A DNA stretch of 64,000 nucleotides, taken from NCBI GenBank assembly GCA_030148745.1, contig JASBSV010000005.1, positions 27,217 to 91,216 on the forward strand. The letters are read 5' to 3'. Both the position numbers and the translations under genes were made by a program. Within the stretch, counting starts at the first letter, position 1; each line of letters opens with the position of its first letter. Under the pieces are notes generated by a model that worked only from the letters and a program-made list of their open reading frames with translations, ran no database searches and had not been told where the DNA came from. Below are positions 34,906 to 44,555 of this stretch, one piece after another. This DNA comes from Paracoccaceae bacterium. Its GTDB lineage: Bacteria; Pseudomonadota; Alphaproteobacteria; Rhodobacterales; Rhodobacteraceae.

Positions 34906-35533
34906 ACGCCGAAACCGACGCCCTTGGTGGAAGGTTCTGTACGAGGCGGTCTGGCCCCGCGGTGGCTGGAAGCGGGCGTTCTATTATGTAAAGCACCGCG
35001 TTCGCCGGTTGCCGGACCCGCCCCACCGTATCGCGCGCGGGATATTTGCCGGGGTGTTCACCACCTTTACCCCCTTTTACGGGCTGCATTTCGTTATCGC
35101 GGCGCTGATCGCGCTGATCGTGCGTGGCAACGTCGTGGCCGCCCTTCTGGCGACGTTTTTTGGCAATCCTCTGACCTATGTGCCGATCGGGGTGATCGCA
35201 CTCAACACCGGCCATTTTTTGCTGGGATCGCAACTGAAATACGGTGTCGACAAGTCGCTCTTTGCCAATTTCCGTGATGCCGGGCGCGACTTGTTCGACA
35301 ACTTTATTGCGATCTTCACAGATCAAACCACAAATTGGTCAGGCCTCGCGCAATTCTGGCACGATGTTTTCTTTCCCTATCTGATTGGCGGGATTCTGCC
35401 CGGTCTGATCGCCGGTCTGATTGCCTATTATCTCTCGGTTCCGGTGATCTCCGTCTATCAGAACCGGCGCAAGGGGCGGATCAAAAAGAAGCTCGCCGAG
35501 TTGCGTAACAAAAAGACCAAGCATGTGGACTAG
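34898..35533 (+). CDS. DUF2062 membrane protein
   Basis: The roughly 211-residue protein begins with GTG 34898 (or TTG 34895), overlapping the rsh stop; the GGGGGA stretch upstream is the likely ribosome-binding site. It has a basic N-terminus (FKRRNRRPWWK), the DUF2062 pattern RIARGIFAGVFTTFTPFYGLHFVIAALIA, TFFGNPLTYVPIGVIAL, and a C-terminal hydrophobic pair (IGGILPGLIAGLIAYYLSV) followed by a basic tail. Two to four membrane spans are likely. The function is unknown. Confidence 0.85.
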   Translation: MFKRRNRRPWWKVLYEAVWPRGGWKRAFYYVKHRVRRLPDPPHRIARGIFAGVFTTFTPFYGLHFVIAALIALIVRGNVVAALLATFFGNPLTYVPIGVIALNTGHFLLGSQLKYGVDKSLFANFRDAGRDLFDNFIAIFTDQTTNWSGLAQFWHDVFFPYLIGGILPGLIAGLIAYYLSVPVISVYQNRRKGRIKKKLAELRNKKTKHVD

Positions 35534-35584
35534 GTCTGGACGCCTCATGCCGAACCCACTACCTCTCGGTGCAAGGAGAATTCA

Positions 35585-36337
35585 ATGACCCCCAGATCCC
35601 CGCTCAGGCTTGGTGTGAACATTGATCATGTTGCGACGGTTCGCAACGCCCGTGGAAGCGCCTATCCCGATCCGCTGAGGGCAGCGAAGCTTGCGCAAAA
35701 GGCAGGCGCCGATGGCATTACCGCCCATCTTCGCGAAGACAGACGTCATATATCAGATGCCGATATCGACGGGTTGATGTCTGTTCTCGATATCCCTCTG
35801 AATTTCGAAATGGCCGCGACCGCCGAGATGCAGTCGATCGCGCTGCGATACAAACCGCATGCCGTCTGTCTGGTCCCCGAAAAGCGCGAGGAACGCACGA
35901 CCGAAGGCGGGCTTGAGGTCGCGCGCGAGGAAAACCGGCTTGCCCATTTCATCGCCCCGCTGGCCGAGGCCGGCTGCAGGGTGTCGATTTTCATCGCCGC
36001 GGACGCCCGCCAGATCGAGGCGGCGCATCGTATCGGCGCGGCGGTTATCGAGCTGCATACAGGGGCCTATTGCGATGCCCATGCCGAAGGGCGCCTGACA
36101 GAGCGCGACGAAGAGCTGGCGCGCCTGCGTGAGATGTCGGCCTATGCGCATTCGCTGGGTCTTGAGGTGCATGCCGGTCACGGGCTGACCTATGACACGG
36201 TCAAACCCATCGCGGCGTTCCCCGAGGTGAAAGAGCTGAATATCGGTCACTTCCTGATTGGTGAGGCTATTTTTCTGGGGCTGGAACCGGCGATTGGCCA
36301 TATGCGGCAACTGATGGATGAGGCGCGCGCAGAATGA
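35585..36337 (+). CDS. pdxJ: Pyridoxine 5'-phosphate synthase
   Basis: PdxJ condenses 3-amino-2-oxopropyl phosphate with deoxyxylulose 5-phosphate to form pyridoxine phosphate. The 250-residue TIM barrel has [50 protein letters not shown] and [10 protein letters not shown], all diagnostic. AAGGAG precedes the start. The stop overlaps the next ORF (ATGA). PLP made here is the cofactor for CobC and the MalY-type enzyme elsewhere in the window. Confidence 0.97.
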   Translation: MTPRSPLRLGVNIDHVATVRNARGSAYPDPLRAAKLAQKAGADGITAHLREDRRHISDADIDGLMSVLDIPLNFEMAATAEMQSIALRYKPHAVCLVPEKREERTTEGGLEVAREENRLAHFIAPLAEAGCRVSIFIAADARQIEAAHRIGAAVIELHTGAYCDAHAEGRLTERDEELARLREMSAYAHSLGLEVHAGHGLTYDTVKPIAAFPEVKELNIGHFLIGEAIFLGLEPAIGHMRQLMDEARAE

Positions 36338-37314
36338 AGGCGGCCTGGTACGAAGGGTTCGGGCCCGCCGCATCGGTGCTGACTGTCGGTCAGATGGCCG
36401 ACCCCGCACCGGGTGCGGGCGAGGTTCTGGTGCGCATTCGCGCATCGGGGGTGAACCCGTCGGACGTAAAGATGCGCGCCGGTGCGCGGCCCGGTGCGGT
36501 AATGGAATGGCCCCGCATCATCCCCCATTCGGATGGCGCCGGGGTGATCGAGGCTGTGGGAAAGGGCGTTGATCCGGCCCGCGTCGGTCAAAGGGTCTGG
36601 ATCTGGAACGGCCAGTGGAAGCGTCCCTTTGGCACGGCGGCGGAACTGATCGCGCTGCCCGCTGAACAGGCGGTACAACTGCCCGATAATACCGAATTTT
36701 CCGAAGGCGCTTGTTTCGGTATTCCGGCCATGACGGCATGGTATGCGCTGTTTGCCGATGGGCCGATCGACGGCAAGACAGTGCTGGTCACCGGCGGCGC
36801 CGGAACGGTCGGGCGATATGCCTGCCAGATGGCGCGCCTGGGCGGGGCGCGGGTGATCACAACCGTTTCGTCGCCGCAAAAGGCCCAGCATTCGACAGCA
36901 GAAGAGTGGGTGGATTATCGGCAGGCGGATGTGGCCGCGGCGGTTCTGGATTTGACGGACGGGGCGGGCGTTGACCGTATCGTCGAAGTTGATTTTGCCG
37001 CAAATCAGGCTGCCTCGCTTGCGCTGATCAAACCCGGCGGGGTGATTGCGTCATATGCGTCAGCCTCGCAGATGCGCCCGAGTTTGGATTTCTATCCCTT
37101 CATGTTCAAGAACACCTCTCTTCGGATGCTGATCGTCTATCTTCTGGATCCCCAGACCCGCCGACGCGGCGAGGCGCAGCTGACCCAATGGCTGGAGGCC
37201 GGGGCGCTTAGCCATGCAGTTGTGCCTGCTGGCAATCTGACTGAGGTAGCTAAGGCCCACGCCATGGTTGAAGCGGGTCAAAAGCTTGGCACTGTGGTGG
37301 TCGATATCTCATGA
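36334..37314 (+). CDS. Zinc-independent MDR family quinone oxidoreductase
   Basis: The 326-residue protein is a medium-chain dehydrogenase/reductase of the NADPH:quinone reductase group. It has a GroES-like N-terminal half ([23 protein letters not shown]) and a Rossmann half with [26 protein letters not shown] (residues ~150-175). The catalytic and structural zinc cysteine sets are absent. It is wedged between pdxJ and acpS, overlapping pdxJ by four bases, an insertion into an otherwise conserved gene order. The substrate is unknown. Confidence 0.88.
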   Translation: MKAAWYEGFGPAASVLTVGQMADPAPGAGEVLVRIRASGVNPSDVKMRAGARPGAVMEWPRIIPHSDGAGVIEAVGKGVDPARVGQRVWIWNGQWKRPFGTAAELIALPAEQAVQLPDNTEFSEGACFGIPAMTAWYALFADGPIDGKTVLVTGGAGTVGRYACQMARLGGARVITTVSSPQKAQHSTAEEWVDYRQADVAAAVLDLTDGAGVDRIVEVDFAANQAASLALIKPGGVIASYASASQMRPSLDFYPFMFKNTSLRMLIVYLLDPQTRRRGEAQLTQWLEAGALSHAVVPAGNLTEVAKAHAMVEAGQKLGTVVVDIS

Positions 37315-37327
37315 CGCGTGGCTGCAA

Positions 37328-37729
37328 ATGATATTGGGCATCGGCACCGATCTTGCAAACATCGAGCGTATCGAACGAACGCTCGACCGTTTCGGAGACA
37401 GGTTCCGCAACCGCGTATTTACCCCGACCGAGCAGCGCAAGGCAGAGCGCCGCAAAGACACCGCCGGAACCTATGCCAAGCGCTGGGCCGCGAAGGAGGC
37501 CTGTTCAAAGGCGCTGGGAACCGGTCTTCGGATGGGGATCGCGTGGAAGGATATGGCCGTCAGCAACCTGCGCAGCGGCCAGCCGGTGATGGAGGTCACC
37601 GGCTGGGCTGCCGAGCGCCTGAAAGAAATGACGCCCCCAGGCCATCGCGCAATCATTCACGTGACATTGACCGACGATCACCCTTGGGCACAGGCCTTTG
37701 TCGTGATCGAGGCCCGTGCCGAAACTTGA
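37328..37729 (+). CDS. acpS: Holo-[acyl-carrier-protein] synthase
   Basis: AcpS transfers 4'-phosphopantetheine from CoA to acyl carrier protein. ATG 37328 gives the standard [19 protein letters not shown], with the Mg-binding Asp in GTD; the track start is 20 codons early. [15 protein letters not shown] carries the second catalytic Glu. The 133-residue length is typical. It precedes lepB. Confidence 0.95.
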   Translation: MILGIGTDLANIERIERTLDRFGDRFRNRVFTPTEQRKAERRKDTAGTYAKRWAAKEACSKALGTGLRMGIAWKDMAVSNLRSGQPVMEVTGWAAERLKEMTPPGHRAIIHVTLTDDHPWAQAFVVIEARAET

Positions 37730-37739
37730 CACTAACTGC

Positions 37740-37761
37740 CCCGGGCCTCATGTAGCCCGGG
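37740..37761 (+). other. Stem-loop between acpS and lepB
   Basis: CCCGGGC-CTCATGTA-GCCCGGG forms a perfect seven-base-pair stem in the 53-bp spacer and is followed by CCCAACCTACGAGGAAC, the lepB ribosome-binding region. With no U tract it is not a classic terminator; it could slow polymerase, mark an RNA end, or protect a processed transcript. Confidence 0.4.
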
Positions 37762-37782
37762 ACCCCAACCTACGAGGAACTC

Positions 37783-38568
37783 ATGGCCAGCAAGGCAGAA
37801 AAACAGGACGGTCTTTTTGAGACCGTGAAGACGATTGTTTACGCGCTGCTTATCGCAGGTGTCTTCCGCACACTCTTTTTTCAGCCCTTCTGGATCCCCT
37901 CGGCGTCGATGAAAGATACCCTGCTGGTCGGTGATTTTCTTTTCGTCAACAAAATGGCATACGGGTATGCTAAGGTCAGCTGCCCGTTCTCGCTCTGCCC
38001 GATTTCGGGGCGGCTGTTTGCCTCGCAGCCCAAGCGCGGTGACGTCGTGGTTTTCCGCCACCCTGTCAACGGGCAGGATTTCATCAAACGTCTGATCGGC
38101 CTGCCCGGTGACAAGATTCAGGTGACCAACGGTCTTTTGTCGATCAACGGCAAACCTGTCGTCGTCAAACCGGATGGGGTTTTTACAGAGATCTATCAGC
38201 GTCAGGGCCCGGTCGGAAACTATCCGCAATGCGCCAACGCACCGGTGGGGATCGGCGGAATTTGTAAAAAGGACAAATTCATCGAAACGCTGCCCAATGG
38301 TGTAAGCCACTCGATCCTCGAAATCGGGCCGCGCCGCGCTGATAATACACCTGTCTTTACCGTGCCCGAGGGAAAGTATTTCTTCATGGGTGACAACCGC
38401 GACAACTCGACCGACAGCCGGTTTGCGCAATCCGAAGGCGGCGTGGGCTTTGTCCCGTTCGAGAACCTGATCGGCCGCGCGGACCGGATCATGTTCTCAT
38501 CGGCGGGACGGTCGCTGCTCTATTTCTGGACATGGCGGTCCGATCGTTTCTTCAAGAGGATCGAGTGA
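37783..38568 (+). CDS. lepB: Signal peptidase I
   Basis: LepB cleaves signal peptides of exported proteins at the inner membrane. The 261-residue protein has one membrane segment (~15-34) followed by the catalytic Ser42 in [15 protein letters not shown], the general-base lysine region [18 protein letters not shown] with KRGDVVVF, and the C-terminal box [15 protein letters not shown]. Its stop overlaps the rnc GTG start by four bases. Confidence 0.96.
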   Translation: MASKAEKQDGLFETVKTIVYALLIAGVFRTLFFQPFWIPSASMKDTLLVGDFLFVNKMAYGYAKVSCPFSLCPISGRLFASQPKRGDVVVFRHPVNGQDFIKRLIGLPGDKIQVTNGLLSINGKPVVVKPDGVFTEIYQRQGPVGNYPQCANAPVGIGGICKKDKFIETLPNGVSHSILEIGPRRADNTPVFTVPEGKYFFMGDNRDNSTDSRFAQSEGGVGFVPFENLIGRADRIMFSSAGRSLLYFWTWRSDRFFKRIE

Positions 38569-39245
38569 AACTTTCCTCTGACCTTCAGGATTTCTGCCAA
38601 AGGATCGGCTATCGCTTTGACCGGCCCGAGCTGTTGATCCGGGCCCTGACCCATGCCTCGATGTCGTCGCCAACGCGCGAAAACAACGAGCGGCTTGAGT
38701 TTTTGGGTGACCGGGTGCTTGGGCTGGTCATGGCAGAGGCGCTGTTGAACAAGGACAAGTCGGCCAGCGAAGGACAGCTTGCGCCGCGTTTCAACGCGCT
38801 GGTGCGCAAGGAAACCTGTGCCGATGTCGCGCAGTCGTTCGATCTGGGCGTGGTGTTGAAACTGGGCCGCTCCGAGATGAAATCGGGCGGACGCCGCAAG
38901 GCCGCGCTTTTGTCCGACGCAATGGAAGCGGTCATTGCCGCGGTTTATCAGGACGGCGGTTTTGATGCCGCCCGCGCGCTGATCCTGCGGCTTTGGGGCG
39001 AACGGATCGATCAGGTCGAAGAGGATGCTCGCGACGCCAAGACCGCGCTTCAGGAATGGGCGCAGGCCCGTGGCCAGACCGCGCCGGAATATCGCGAGCT
39101 TAAGCGTGAAGGGCCCGATCATGCGCCGGTTTTTACCATACAGGTGCGACTGAAGGACGGGCAGTCGGAAACCGCTGTTGCCGCCTCGAAGCGTCAGGCG
39201 GAACAGGCGGCGGCCAAGGCGTTGTTGGAGAAACTGAATGGCTGA
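38565..39245 (+). CDS. rnc: Ribonuclease III
   Basis: RNase III cleaves double-stranded RNA in rRNA and mRNA processing. GTG 38565, overlapping the lepB stop (GTGA) and behind AGAGGA, is chosen over the longer track start. The 226-residue product has the signature [18 protein letters not shown] with catalytic acids, [18 protein letters not shown], and a C-terminal double-stranded RNA-binding domain ending [17 protein letters not shown]. Its end overlaps era by eight bases. Confidence 0.97.
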   Translation: MKLSSDLQDFCQRIGYRFDRPELLIRALTHASMSSPTRENNERLEFLGDRVLGLVMAEALLNKDKSASEGQLAPRFNALVRKETCADVAQSFDLGVVLKLGRSEMKSGGRRKAALLSDAMEAVIAAVYQDGGFDAARALILRLWGERIDQVEEDARDAKTALQEWAQARGQTAPEYRELKREGPDHAPVFTIQVRLKDGQSETAVAASKRQAEQAAAKALLEKLNG

Positions 39246-40146
39246 AACACGCGCAGGTTTTGTCGCCCTTATCGGTGAGCCGAACGCCGGCAAATCGACC
39301 CTTCTGAACCGGATGGTGGGCGCCAAAGTCTCCATCGTGACGCATAAGGTTCAGACAACCCGCGCCCGCATTCGCGGCGTTGCGATCGAAGGCGACACAC
39401 AGATCGTCTTTGTCGACACGCCCGGCCTGTTCCGGCCCCGGCGGCGGCTGGACCGCGCGATGGTTGCAGCAGCATGGGGCGGGGCAGCGGATGCCGATCT
39501 GGTCGTTTTGATGATCGAGGCGCATCGCGGCATGACCGAGGGCGTGGAAAAGATTATCGAAACTCTGTCCGAGCGGACCGGAAAACAGCCCATTGCCCTT
39601 GCAATCAACAAGATTGACCGTGTCGAAGCCAAGGTTCTTCTGGCGCTGACCGAAAAACTGAACGCCGCCTTTCCGTTTGAGCACACTTTTATGATCTCGG
39701 CCGAAAAAGGTTATGGCGTGGACGATCTCAAAGGCTGGCTGGCTGAACGTTTGCCAAAGGGGCCGTGGCTTTACCCCGAAGACCAGATCGCCGATCTGCC
39801 GATGCGGATGATTGCCGCCGAAATAACCCGCGAAAAGCTGACGCTGCGCCTGCATCAGGAAATCCCTTATCAGCTGACCGTCGAGACCGAAAACTGGGAA
39901 GAACGGCCTGATGGCTCGGCCCGTATCGATCAGGTCATCTATGTCGCCCGCGACGGCCACAAGGGCATCATCCTTGGCAAAAAAGGCGAGACCATCAAGG
40001 CCGTAAGTCAGGCCGCGCGCACGGACCTGGAAGAGTTTCTGGGCCGCAGGGTTCATCTTTTTACGCAGGTCAAGGTCAGGAGAGGCTGGCTGGACGAGGC
40101 TGAACGCTACTCTGAGATGGGTCTCGATTTTTCGGACGGCAAGTGA
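39238..40146 (+). CDS. era: GTPase Era
   Basis: Era is a GTPase needed for 30S ribosome assembly; it binds the 3' end of 16S rRNA. The 302-residue protein has G1 [17 protein letters not shown]3 VDTPGLF, G4 NKID near residue 125, and a C-terminal KH domain ([22 protein letters not shown]). It is translationally coupled with rnc, its usual partner, and with the downstream DUF1491 gene (GTGA). Confidence 0.97.
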   Translation: MAETRAGFVALIGEPNAGKSTLLNRMVGAKVSIVTHKVQTTRARIRGVAIEGDTQIVFVDTPGLFRPRRRLDRAMVAAAWGGAADADLVVLMIEAHRGMTEGVEKIIETLSERTGKQPIALAINKIDRVEAKVLLALTEKLNAAFPFEHTFMISAEKGYGVDDLKGWLAERLPKGPWLYPEDQIADLPMRMIAAEITREKLTLRLHQEIPYQLTVETENWEERPDGSARIDQVIYVARDGHKGIILGKKGETIKAVSQAARTDLEEFLGRRVHLFTQVKVRRGWLDEAERYSEMGLDFSDGK

Positions 40147-40475
40147 GCAGGCTGACAACAGAATTCTGGGTTGCGGCCTATCGGATGCGGCTGCAGGCGC
40201 TGAACATCCCGGTTTATATCTCGGCCCAGGGCGATCCGACCGCAGGTGCGGTTCTGGTCAAGCTCTCTACGCTTGATGGTCAGGCAAAGGTCTTTCACCG
40301 AAGGGTTGATCTGATGACCGGCGGGCGGTCGTGGGACATCCTTGTCGAAGGCGATGAAAGTGACTGCGACACCTCGATTGAAAAGCAGCGGCACTTTGAC
40401 CCCGATCTTTGGGTGATCGAGATCGAGGACCGTCAGGGCCGACATTGTCTGGAAGAGCCGGGCCTGTCTGATTAG
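40143..40475 (+). CDS. DUF1491 family protein
   Basis: The 110-residue protein starts with GTG overlapping the era stop and matches the alphaproteobacterial DUF1491 family: LTTEFWVAAYRMRLQALNIPVYI, GAVLVKLSTLDGQAKVF, and a C-terminal WVIEIEDRQGRHCLEEPG. It is soluble and cytosolic with no known catalytic motif. Its conserved place between era and recO suggests a role in RNA or DNA metabolism, but this is guilt by association only. Confidence 0.85.
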   Translation: MSRLTTEFWVAAYRMRLQALNIPVYISAQGDPTAGAVLVKLSTLDGQAKVFHRRVDLMTGGRSWDILVEGDESDCDTSIEKQRHFDPDLWVIEIEDRQGRHCLEEPGLSD

Positions 40476-40526
40476 ACTGGAACGGCGATTAACAGCAGGC
40501 CACCGGCCAACACAAGGGGGTGCCGA

Positions 40527-41261
40527 TTGCAGTGGCGGGATCAGGGTGCGCTTTTGTCGGTGCGCCAGCATGGCGAAAGCTCGGCGATCATTGAGGTGTT
40601 TACCGCTGAACACGGCCGCCATCTTGGGGTTGTGCGCGGCGGCGCGTCACGGCGTATCGCGCCGCTGCTTCAGCCCGGTGCGCAGCTTGACCTGACATGG
40701 CGCGCCCGGCTGGACGAACACATCGGGAGTTACAATGTCGAGCCGCTCAAAAGCCGAGCGGTCGCTGTGATGGGGGACCGGCTGGCGCTCGCTGCGCTCA
40801 ATTCGGTCACATCGCTTTTGGCCTTTGTCTTGCCTGAAAGGGAAAGCCATCCGGCGCTTTATGGGCATACCATCGCCCTGCTCGACCTTCTGGGAAACTC
40901 ATCTGTCTGGAACCTTGCCTATCTCAAATGGGAGATGGCGCTTTTGGAAGAGATGGGTTTTGGTCTGGATCTGTCGTCTTGTGCCGCAACGGGTTCGCGT
41001 GAGGATCTTGTATATATCTCTCCCAAAACCGGGCGCGCGGTATCATCGCAGGGCGCCGGCGAATGGGCCGACCGGCTTTTGCCGATGCCGCAGAGTCTGC
41101 TCAGCTTTCAGTGGGCGGGACATCAGGATCTGGCGGCCGGCCTGAAGATCACCGGATTTTTTCTGGAAAACCATCTGGCCCCGGCGCTGGGCAATACCCC
41201 ACTGCCGGGCGCGCGGGCGCGGTTTGTCGACCGCCTTGCCCGTCAGCCAAGCGATGAATAG
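40527..41261 (+). CDS. recO: DNA repair protein RecO
   Basis: RecO works with RecF and RecR to load RecA onto gapped DNA. It probably starts at TTG 40527, six bases after GGGGG; no in-frame ATG lies nearby. The 244-residue protein has the N-terminal OB fold ([39 protein letters not shown]) and a helical C-terminal part with [29 protein letters not shown]. The second zinc-finger cysteine pair of some RecO proteins is absent. It overlaps the convergent LysE gene. Confidence 0.93.
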   Translation: MQWRDQGALLSVRQHGESSAIIEVFTAEHGRHLGVVRGGASRRIAPLLQPGAQLDLTWRARLDEHIGSYNVEPLKSRAVAVMGDRLALAALNSVTSLLAFVLPERESHPALYGHTIALLDLLGNSSVWNLAYLKWEMALLEEMGFGLDLSSCAATGSREDLVYISPKTGRAVSSQGAGEWADRLLPMPQSLLSFQWAGHQDLAAGLKITGFFLENHLAPALGNTPLPGARARFVDRLARQPSDE

Positions 41262-41836
41262 CCGGCTAGAATGACAACTCCCAGCATCGCCGCTGCCATC
41301 GCGAAGTTGATACGTCTTTGAATGTGGGGCGCAAGCTCCAGCCGTTGAACCGCGCCGCCGGCCCAGAGCCAGGTAAGATGGATCGGGATCCAGATCAGGT
41401 TGATCGCCAGAAACTTCCACAAAACCTCGGCCACAAGGGCATTTTCCCAAATCGGAAAGCCCGAGAAAAAAGTGGTGTTGACGGCATAGGCCTTGGGGTT
41501 GATCGCCTGAAGCATGACCCCGGCCAGAATGCCCGGTTGGCCGCGGGCCGCGATAAAGGCCACGCGCGCGCCGGCAAAGGCGATCCGCAGCGCCAGATAA
41601 AGCAGATAAAGCGCAGAGGCCGCGAAAAGCACCGTTCGGATCACCGGATTGGCCAGGATTAGTGCGGCAAGGCCCGTCACCACAGCCAGCGCCACCAGAT
41701 TGGTGCCGATAAAAAGACCCAGAACATAGCGAAGACCGGCGCGAAACCCAAAGGCCGCACCAACGCCGGCGGTCGACAGAACGCCGGGTCCGGGCGTGAT
41801 GATCAAAAGAAATACCGCAAGCGCGAATGTGGCCAC
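41243..41836 (-). CDS. LysE family translocator
   Basis: This is an inner-membrane exporter of the LysE/RhtB family, generally for amino acids or related metabolites. GTG 41836 is preferred over the track's TTG start at 41854 because GGCAGGGA lies just upstream. The 197-residue product has about six hydrophobic segments and the family marker [25 protein letters not shown] near the N-terminus, with [16 protein letters not shown] in the middle. Its 3' end overlaps recO by 19 bases, convergently. Confidence 0.88.
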   Translation of the reverse strand: MATFALAVFLLIITPGPGVLSTAGVGAAFGFRAGLRYVLGLFIGTNLVALAVVTGLAALILANPVIRTVLFAASALYLLYLALRIAFAGARVAFIAARGQPGILAGVMLQAINPKAYAVNTTFFSGFPIWENALVAEVLWKFLAINLIWIPIHLTWLWAGGAVQRLELAPHIQRRINFAMAAAMLGVVILAGYSSLG

Positions 41837-41895
41837 TAAAAATTTCCCTGCCAAAGATTGCGGCAGGGATCAGATTGGCGATTTGCTGCGCCGGG

Positions 41896-43590
41896 TCAAC
41901 CCGCCTGTGACAGCAAACGCCGCGCGATAACCTGCGCCTGAATTTCGGCAGCGCCTTCGAATATGTTCAGGATGCGCGCATCACACAGGATACGGCTGAT
42001 CTTGTATTCCAGCGCAAAACCATTGCCGCCGTGGATCTGCAACCCATTGTCGGCCGCCGCCCACGCCACTCGTGCGCCCAAAAGCTTGGCCATTCCGGCC
42101 TCAAGGTCACAGCGGCGCCCTTCGTCCTTTTCACGGGCCGAGAAATAGGTCAGCTGCCGCGCCACCATAATCTCGACCGCCATCATCGCCAGTTTGCCGG
42201 CAACGCGCGGAAAGGCGATCAGGCTTTTGCCGAACTGTTTGCGATCGGTGGCATATTGCATCGACACATCCAGCGCCGATTGCGCCACTCCGATGGCGCG
42301 TGCGGCGGTCTGAATGCGGGCGCTTTCAAAAGTCTGCATCAGCTGTTTGAAACCCTGACCTTCGACCCCGCCAAGAAGGTTGGTGCCCTTAACCGCGAAA
42401 TTGTCAAAGCTCAGTTCGTATTCCTTCATGCCGCGATAGCCCAGAACCTCAATCTCGCCGCCGGTCATGCCGGGGGTGGGGAAGGGCTCCTGATCCGTGC
42501 CGGGTGCCTTTTCGGCCAGAAACATCGACAGGCCTTTGTAATCCGTCGTCTCGGGATCGGTGCGCGCCAGAAGCGTCATCACATGGGTGCGCGCGGCGTG
42601 GGTGATCCAGGTTTTGTTGCCCGTCACCTTGTAATCATCGCCATCGCGAACCGCGCGGGTGCGCAGCGATCCAAGGTCCGATCCGGTGTTGGGTTCGGTA
42701 AAAACCGCCGTCGGCAGGGTTTCGGCGCTGGCCAGCTTGGGCAGCCAGTTTTGCTTCTGCTCCTCTGTGCCGCCACAGAGAATCAACTCGGCCGCGATTT
42801 CCGACCGCGTTCCCAAAGAGCCCACGCCGATATAACCGCGGCTCAACTCTTCCGAGACCACGACCATCGACGCTTTCGACAGGCCGAAACCGCCGTATTC
42901 TTCGGGGATGGTCAGGCCAAAGACACCCATCTCCGCAAGATCCGTGATGATCTCCATCGGGATCAGCTCATCCTTGAGGTGCCAGTCATGCGCGTGAGGT
43001 TCGACCCGCTCCTGTGAAAAGCGGCGGAATTGCTCGCGGATCATCTCCAGTTCATCATCAAGGCCCGAGGCGCCAAAGGTGTTCGCGCTGCCCTGATGCT
43101 GCATCAGCTCGACCAGCTGCATGCGCGCGGCCTGGCTGTTACCTGACGCGATCAAAAGTTCAACGGACGGATGGTTCAGATCGTCCAGATCGCTTTGGCT
43201 GAGTTCCATGTCGTGAGGGCGCAGGATTTCACCCTGGCTCATCGGGATACCGCCCCGGATCTGGCCCAGATATTCGCCAAAGGCGATCTGATGAATCAGT
43301 TTTTCGATCTCGCCAAAGCGTCCCTGCGCATGCAGCCGTTCGGCCCAGCCCTGCATCTGTCGCAGCGCTTCGTCATAGGTAGCAAGCCATGCCAGACCAT
43401 GCGCGGCTGTCTGATGCTCTTCGATGGCGCCGGCGGCGATACGCCCCTCGGGCGCCACCTGTTTGCCGATGCGGCGCTTTGCTGTTTCCAAAAGGCGCTG
43501 CACCAGAGGTACGGCATCGCCGGTCAGGCCCAGCAGATCGGGCAGAAGGATGGCTTTCAGGTCGGTCATGTCCTGCCCGTCATGCGGCAT
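41896..43590 (-). CDS. mcd: (2S)-methylsuccinyl-CoA dehydrogenase (acyl-CoA dehydrogenase family)
   Basis: Mcd oxidises (2S)-methylsuccinyl-CoA to mesaconyl-CoA in the ethylmalonyl-CoA pathway for acetyl-CoA assimilation. The 564-residue protein has the ~170-residue N-terminal extension that distinguishes Mcd from ordinary 380-residue acyl-CoA dehydrogenases. The FAD domains follow: TAVFTEPNTGSDLGSLRTRA, TWITHAARTHVM, and LQIHGGNGFALEYKISRILCDARILNIFEGAAEIQ. ATG 43590 has GGAG eight bases upstream; ATG 43569 is an alternative. ETF at 54-55.7 kb is the expected electron acceptor. The specific substrate rests on length and similarity. Confidence 0.85.
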   Translation of the reverse strand: MPHDGQDMTDLKAILLPDLLGLTGDAVPLVQRLLETAKRRIGKQVAPEGRIAAGAIEEHQTAAHGLAWLATYDEALRQMQGWAERLHAQGRFGEIEKLIHQIAFGEYLGQIRGGIPMSQGEILRPHDMELSQSDLDDLNHPSVELLIASGNSQAARMQLVELMQHQGSANTFGASGLDDELEMIREQFRRFSQERVEPHAHDWHLKDELIPMEIITDLAEMGVFGLTIPEEYGGFGLSKASMVVVSEELSRGYIGVGSLGTRSEIAAELILCGGTEEQKQNWLPKLASAETLPTAVFTEPNTGSDLGSLRTRAVRDGDDYKVTGNKTWITHAARTHVMTLLARTDPETTDYKGLSMFLAEKAPGTDQEPFPTPGMTGGEIEVLGYRGMKEYELSFDNFAVKGTNLLGGVEGQGFKQLMQTFESARIQTAARAIGVAQSALDVSMQYATDRKQFGKSLIAFPRVAGKLAMMAVEIMVARQLTYFSAREKDEGRRCDLEAGMAKLLGARVAWAAADNGLQIHGGNGFALEYKISRILCDARILNIFEGAAEIQAQVIARRLLSQAG

Positions 43591-43736
43591 AATCAGGCTC
43601 CGTTGCAAGGTTTCCGTTCATCTAGTCATTTTGCAGTCGCAGCGCAATTAAAATGCGCCAAAGATCACAAATTTGAATGAAAGTAACGCCATAAAATTTG
43701 GATTTCCCGCCATGCGAATAGGCGTATGAATAGGAA

Positions 43737-44507
43737 ATGGACTTTTTTTTCTCAGTTCTTCCCATCAAGTTGCTGTTGCTGGCGGCTATGGTGGCCTTTC
43801 TGGCCGGTGTCGTGAAGGGTGCGGTCGGCTTTGCGATGCCGACGATTATGATCTCGGGCCTTGCCGCTTTTATTTCGGCCGAGCTTGCACTTGCAGCACT
43901 GATTCTTCCAACGCTGCTGTCCAATGGTCTGCAGGCATTTCGTCAGGGACCGCAGGCCGCAGCGCAGGCGCTCAGAAAGCACGGATTGTTTCTGCTGGTC
44001 GGGTTTTTCTTTCTGGTGTCCAGCGCGCAGATGGTGACGCTTTTGTCCCAGCGCGCGCTGTTTCTGCTGATCGGGGGTCCGATAGCCATATTCGTCGCGC
44101 TTCAGATCTACGGCTGGACGCCGGTCATCCGCCCGCAACATCGCCGCCGGGCAGGGGTGATCGTGGGCGCGATCGCCGGTTTCGTTGGCGGGCTGTCAGG
44201 GGTATGGGGGCCGCCGACGGTTGCCTATCTGACGGCCATCGACACGCCCAAGGACGAGCATATCCGTGTTCAGGGGGTGATTTATGGTCTGGGCTCTCTG
44301 GCGCTGTTAGGTGCCCATCTGAGTTCAGGGGTGCTAAGGCCTGCCACGCTTCCGCTGTCTTTGGCCATGGTACCGCCGGCCCTGCTGGGGATGTGGGTGG
44401 GCTTTGCCCTGCATGATCGGATGGATCAGACCCTGTTTCGCAAGGCTACGCTGCTGGTGCTTTTGCTGGCGGGTCTGAACCTGATCCGCCGCGGGGTCTT
44501 TGGTTGA
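43737..44507 (+). CDS. TauE/SafE family sulfite/anion exporter
   Basis: The 256-residue integral membrane protein has about seven to eight hydrophobic segments and two TauE/SafE half-repeats: VAFLAGVVKGAVGFAMPTIMISG near the N-terminus and IAGFVGGLSGVWGPPTVAYLTAID in the middle. These families export sulfite, sulfoacetate or other organic anions. It diverges from mcd with a 146-bp spacer and ends at a strong terminator shared with pckA. The substrate is unknown. Confidence 0.88.
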   Translation: MDFFFSVLPIKLLLLAAMVAFLAGVVKGAVGFAMPTIMISGLAAFISAELALAALILPTLLSNGLQAFRQGPQAAAQALRKHGLFLLVGFFFLVSSAQMVTLLSQRALFLLIGGPIAIFVALQIYGWTPVIRPQHRRRAGVIVGAIAGFVGGLSGVWGPPTVAYLTAIDTPKDEHIRVQGVIYGLGSLALLGAHLSSGVLRPATLPLSLAMVPPALLGMWVGFALHDRMDQTLFRKATLLVLLLAGLNLIRRGVFG

Positions 44508-44518
44508 GCTTGGTAACA

Positions 44519-44542
44519 GGTGCCCGCCGGTCGGCGGGCACC
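44519..44542. terminator. Strong bidirectional terminator between tauE and pckA
   Basis: GGTGCCCGCC-GGTC-GGCGGGCACC is a perfect ten-base-pair stem, extended outside by GCTTGG and CCAAGC. It lies in the 48-bp gap between two convergent genes and should end both transcripts. Confidence 0.8.
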
Positions 44543-44555
44543 CAAGCCGTGTGGC

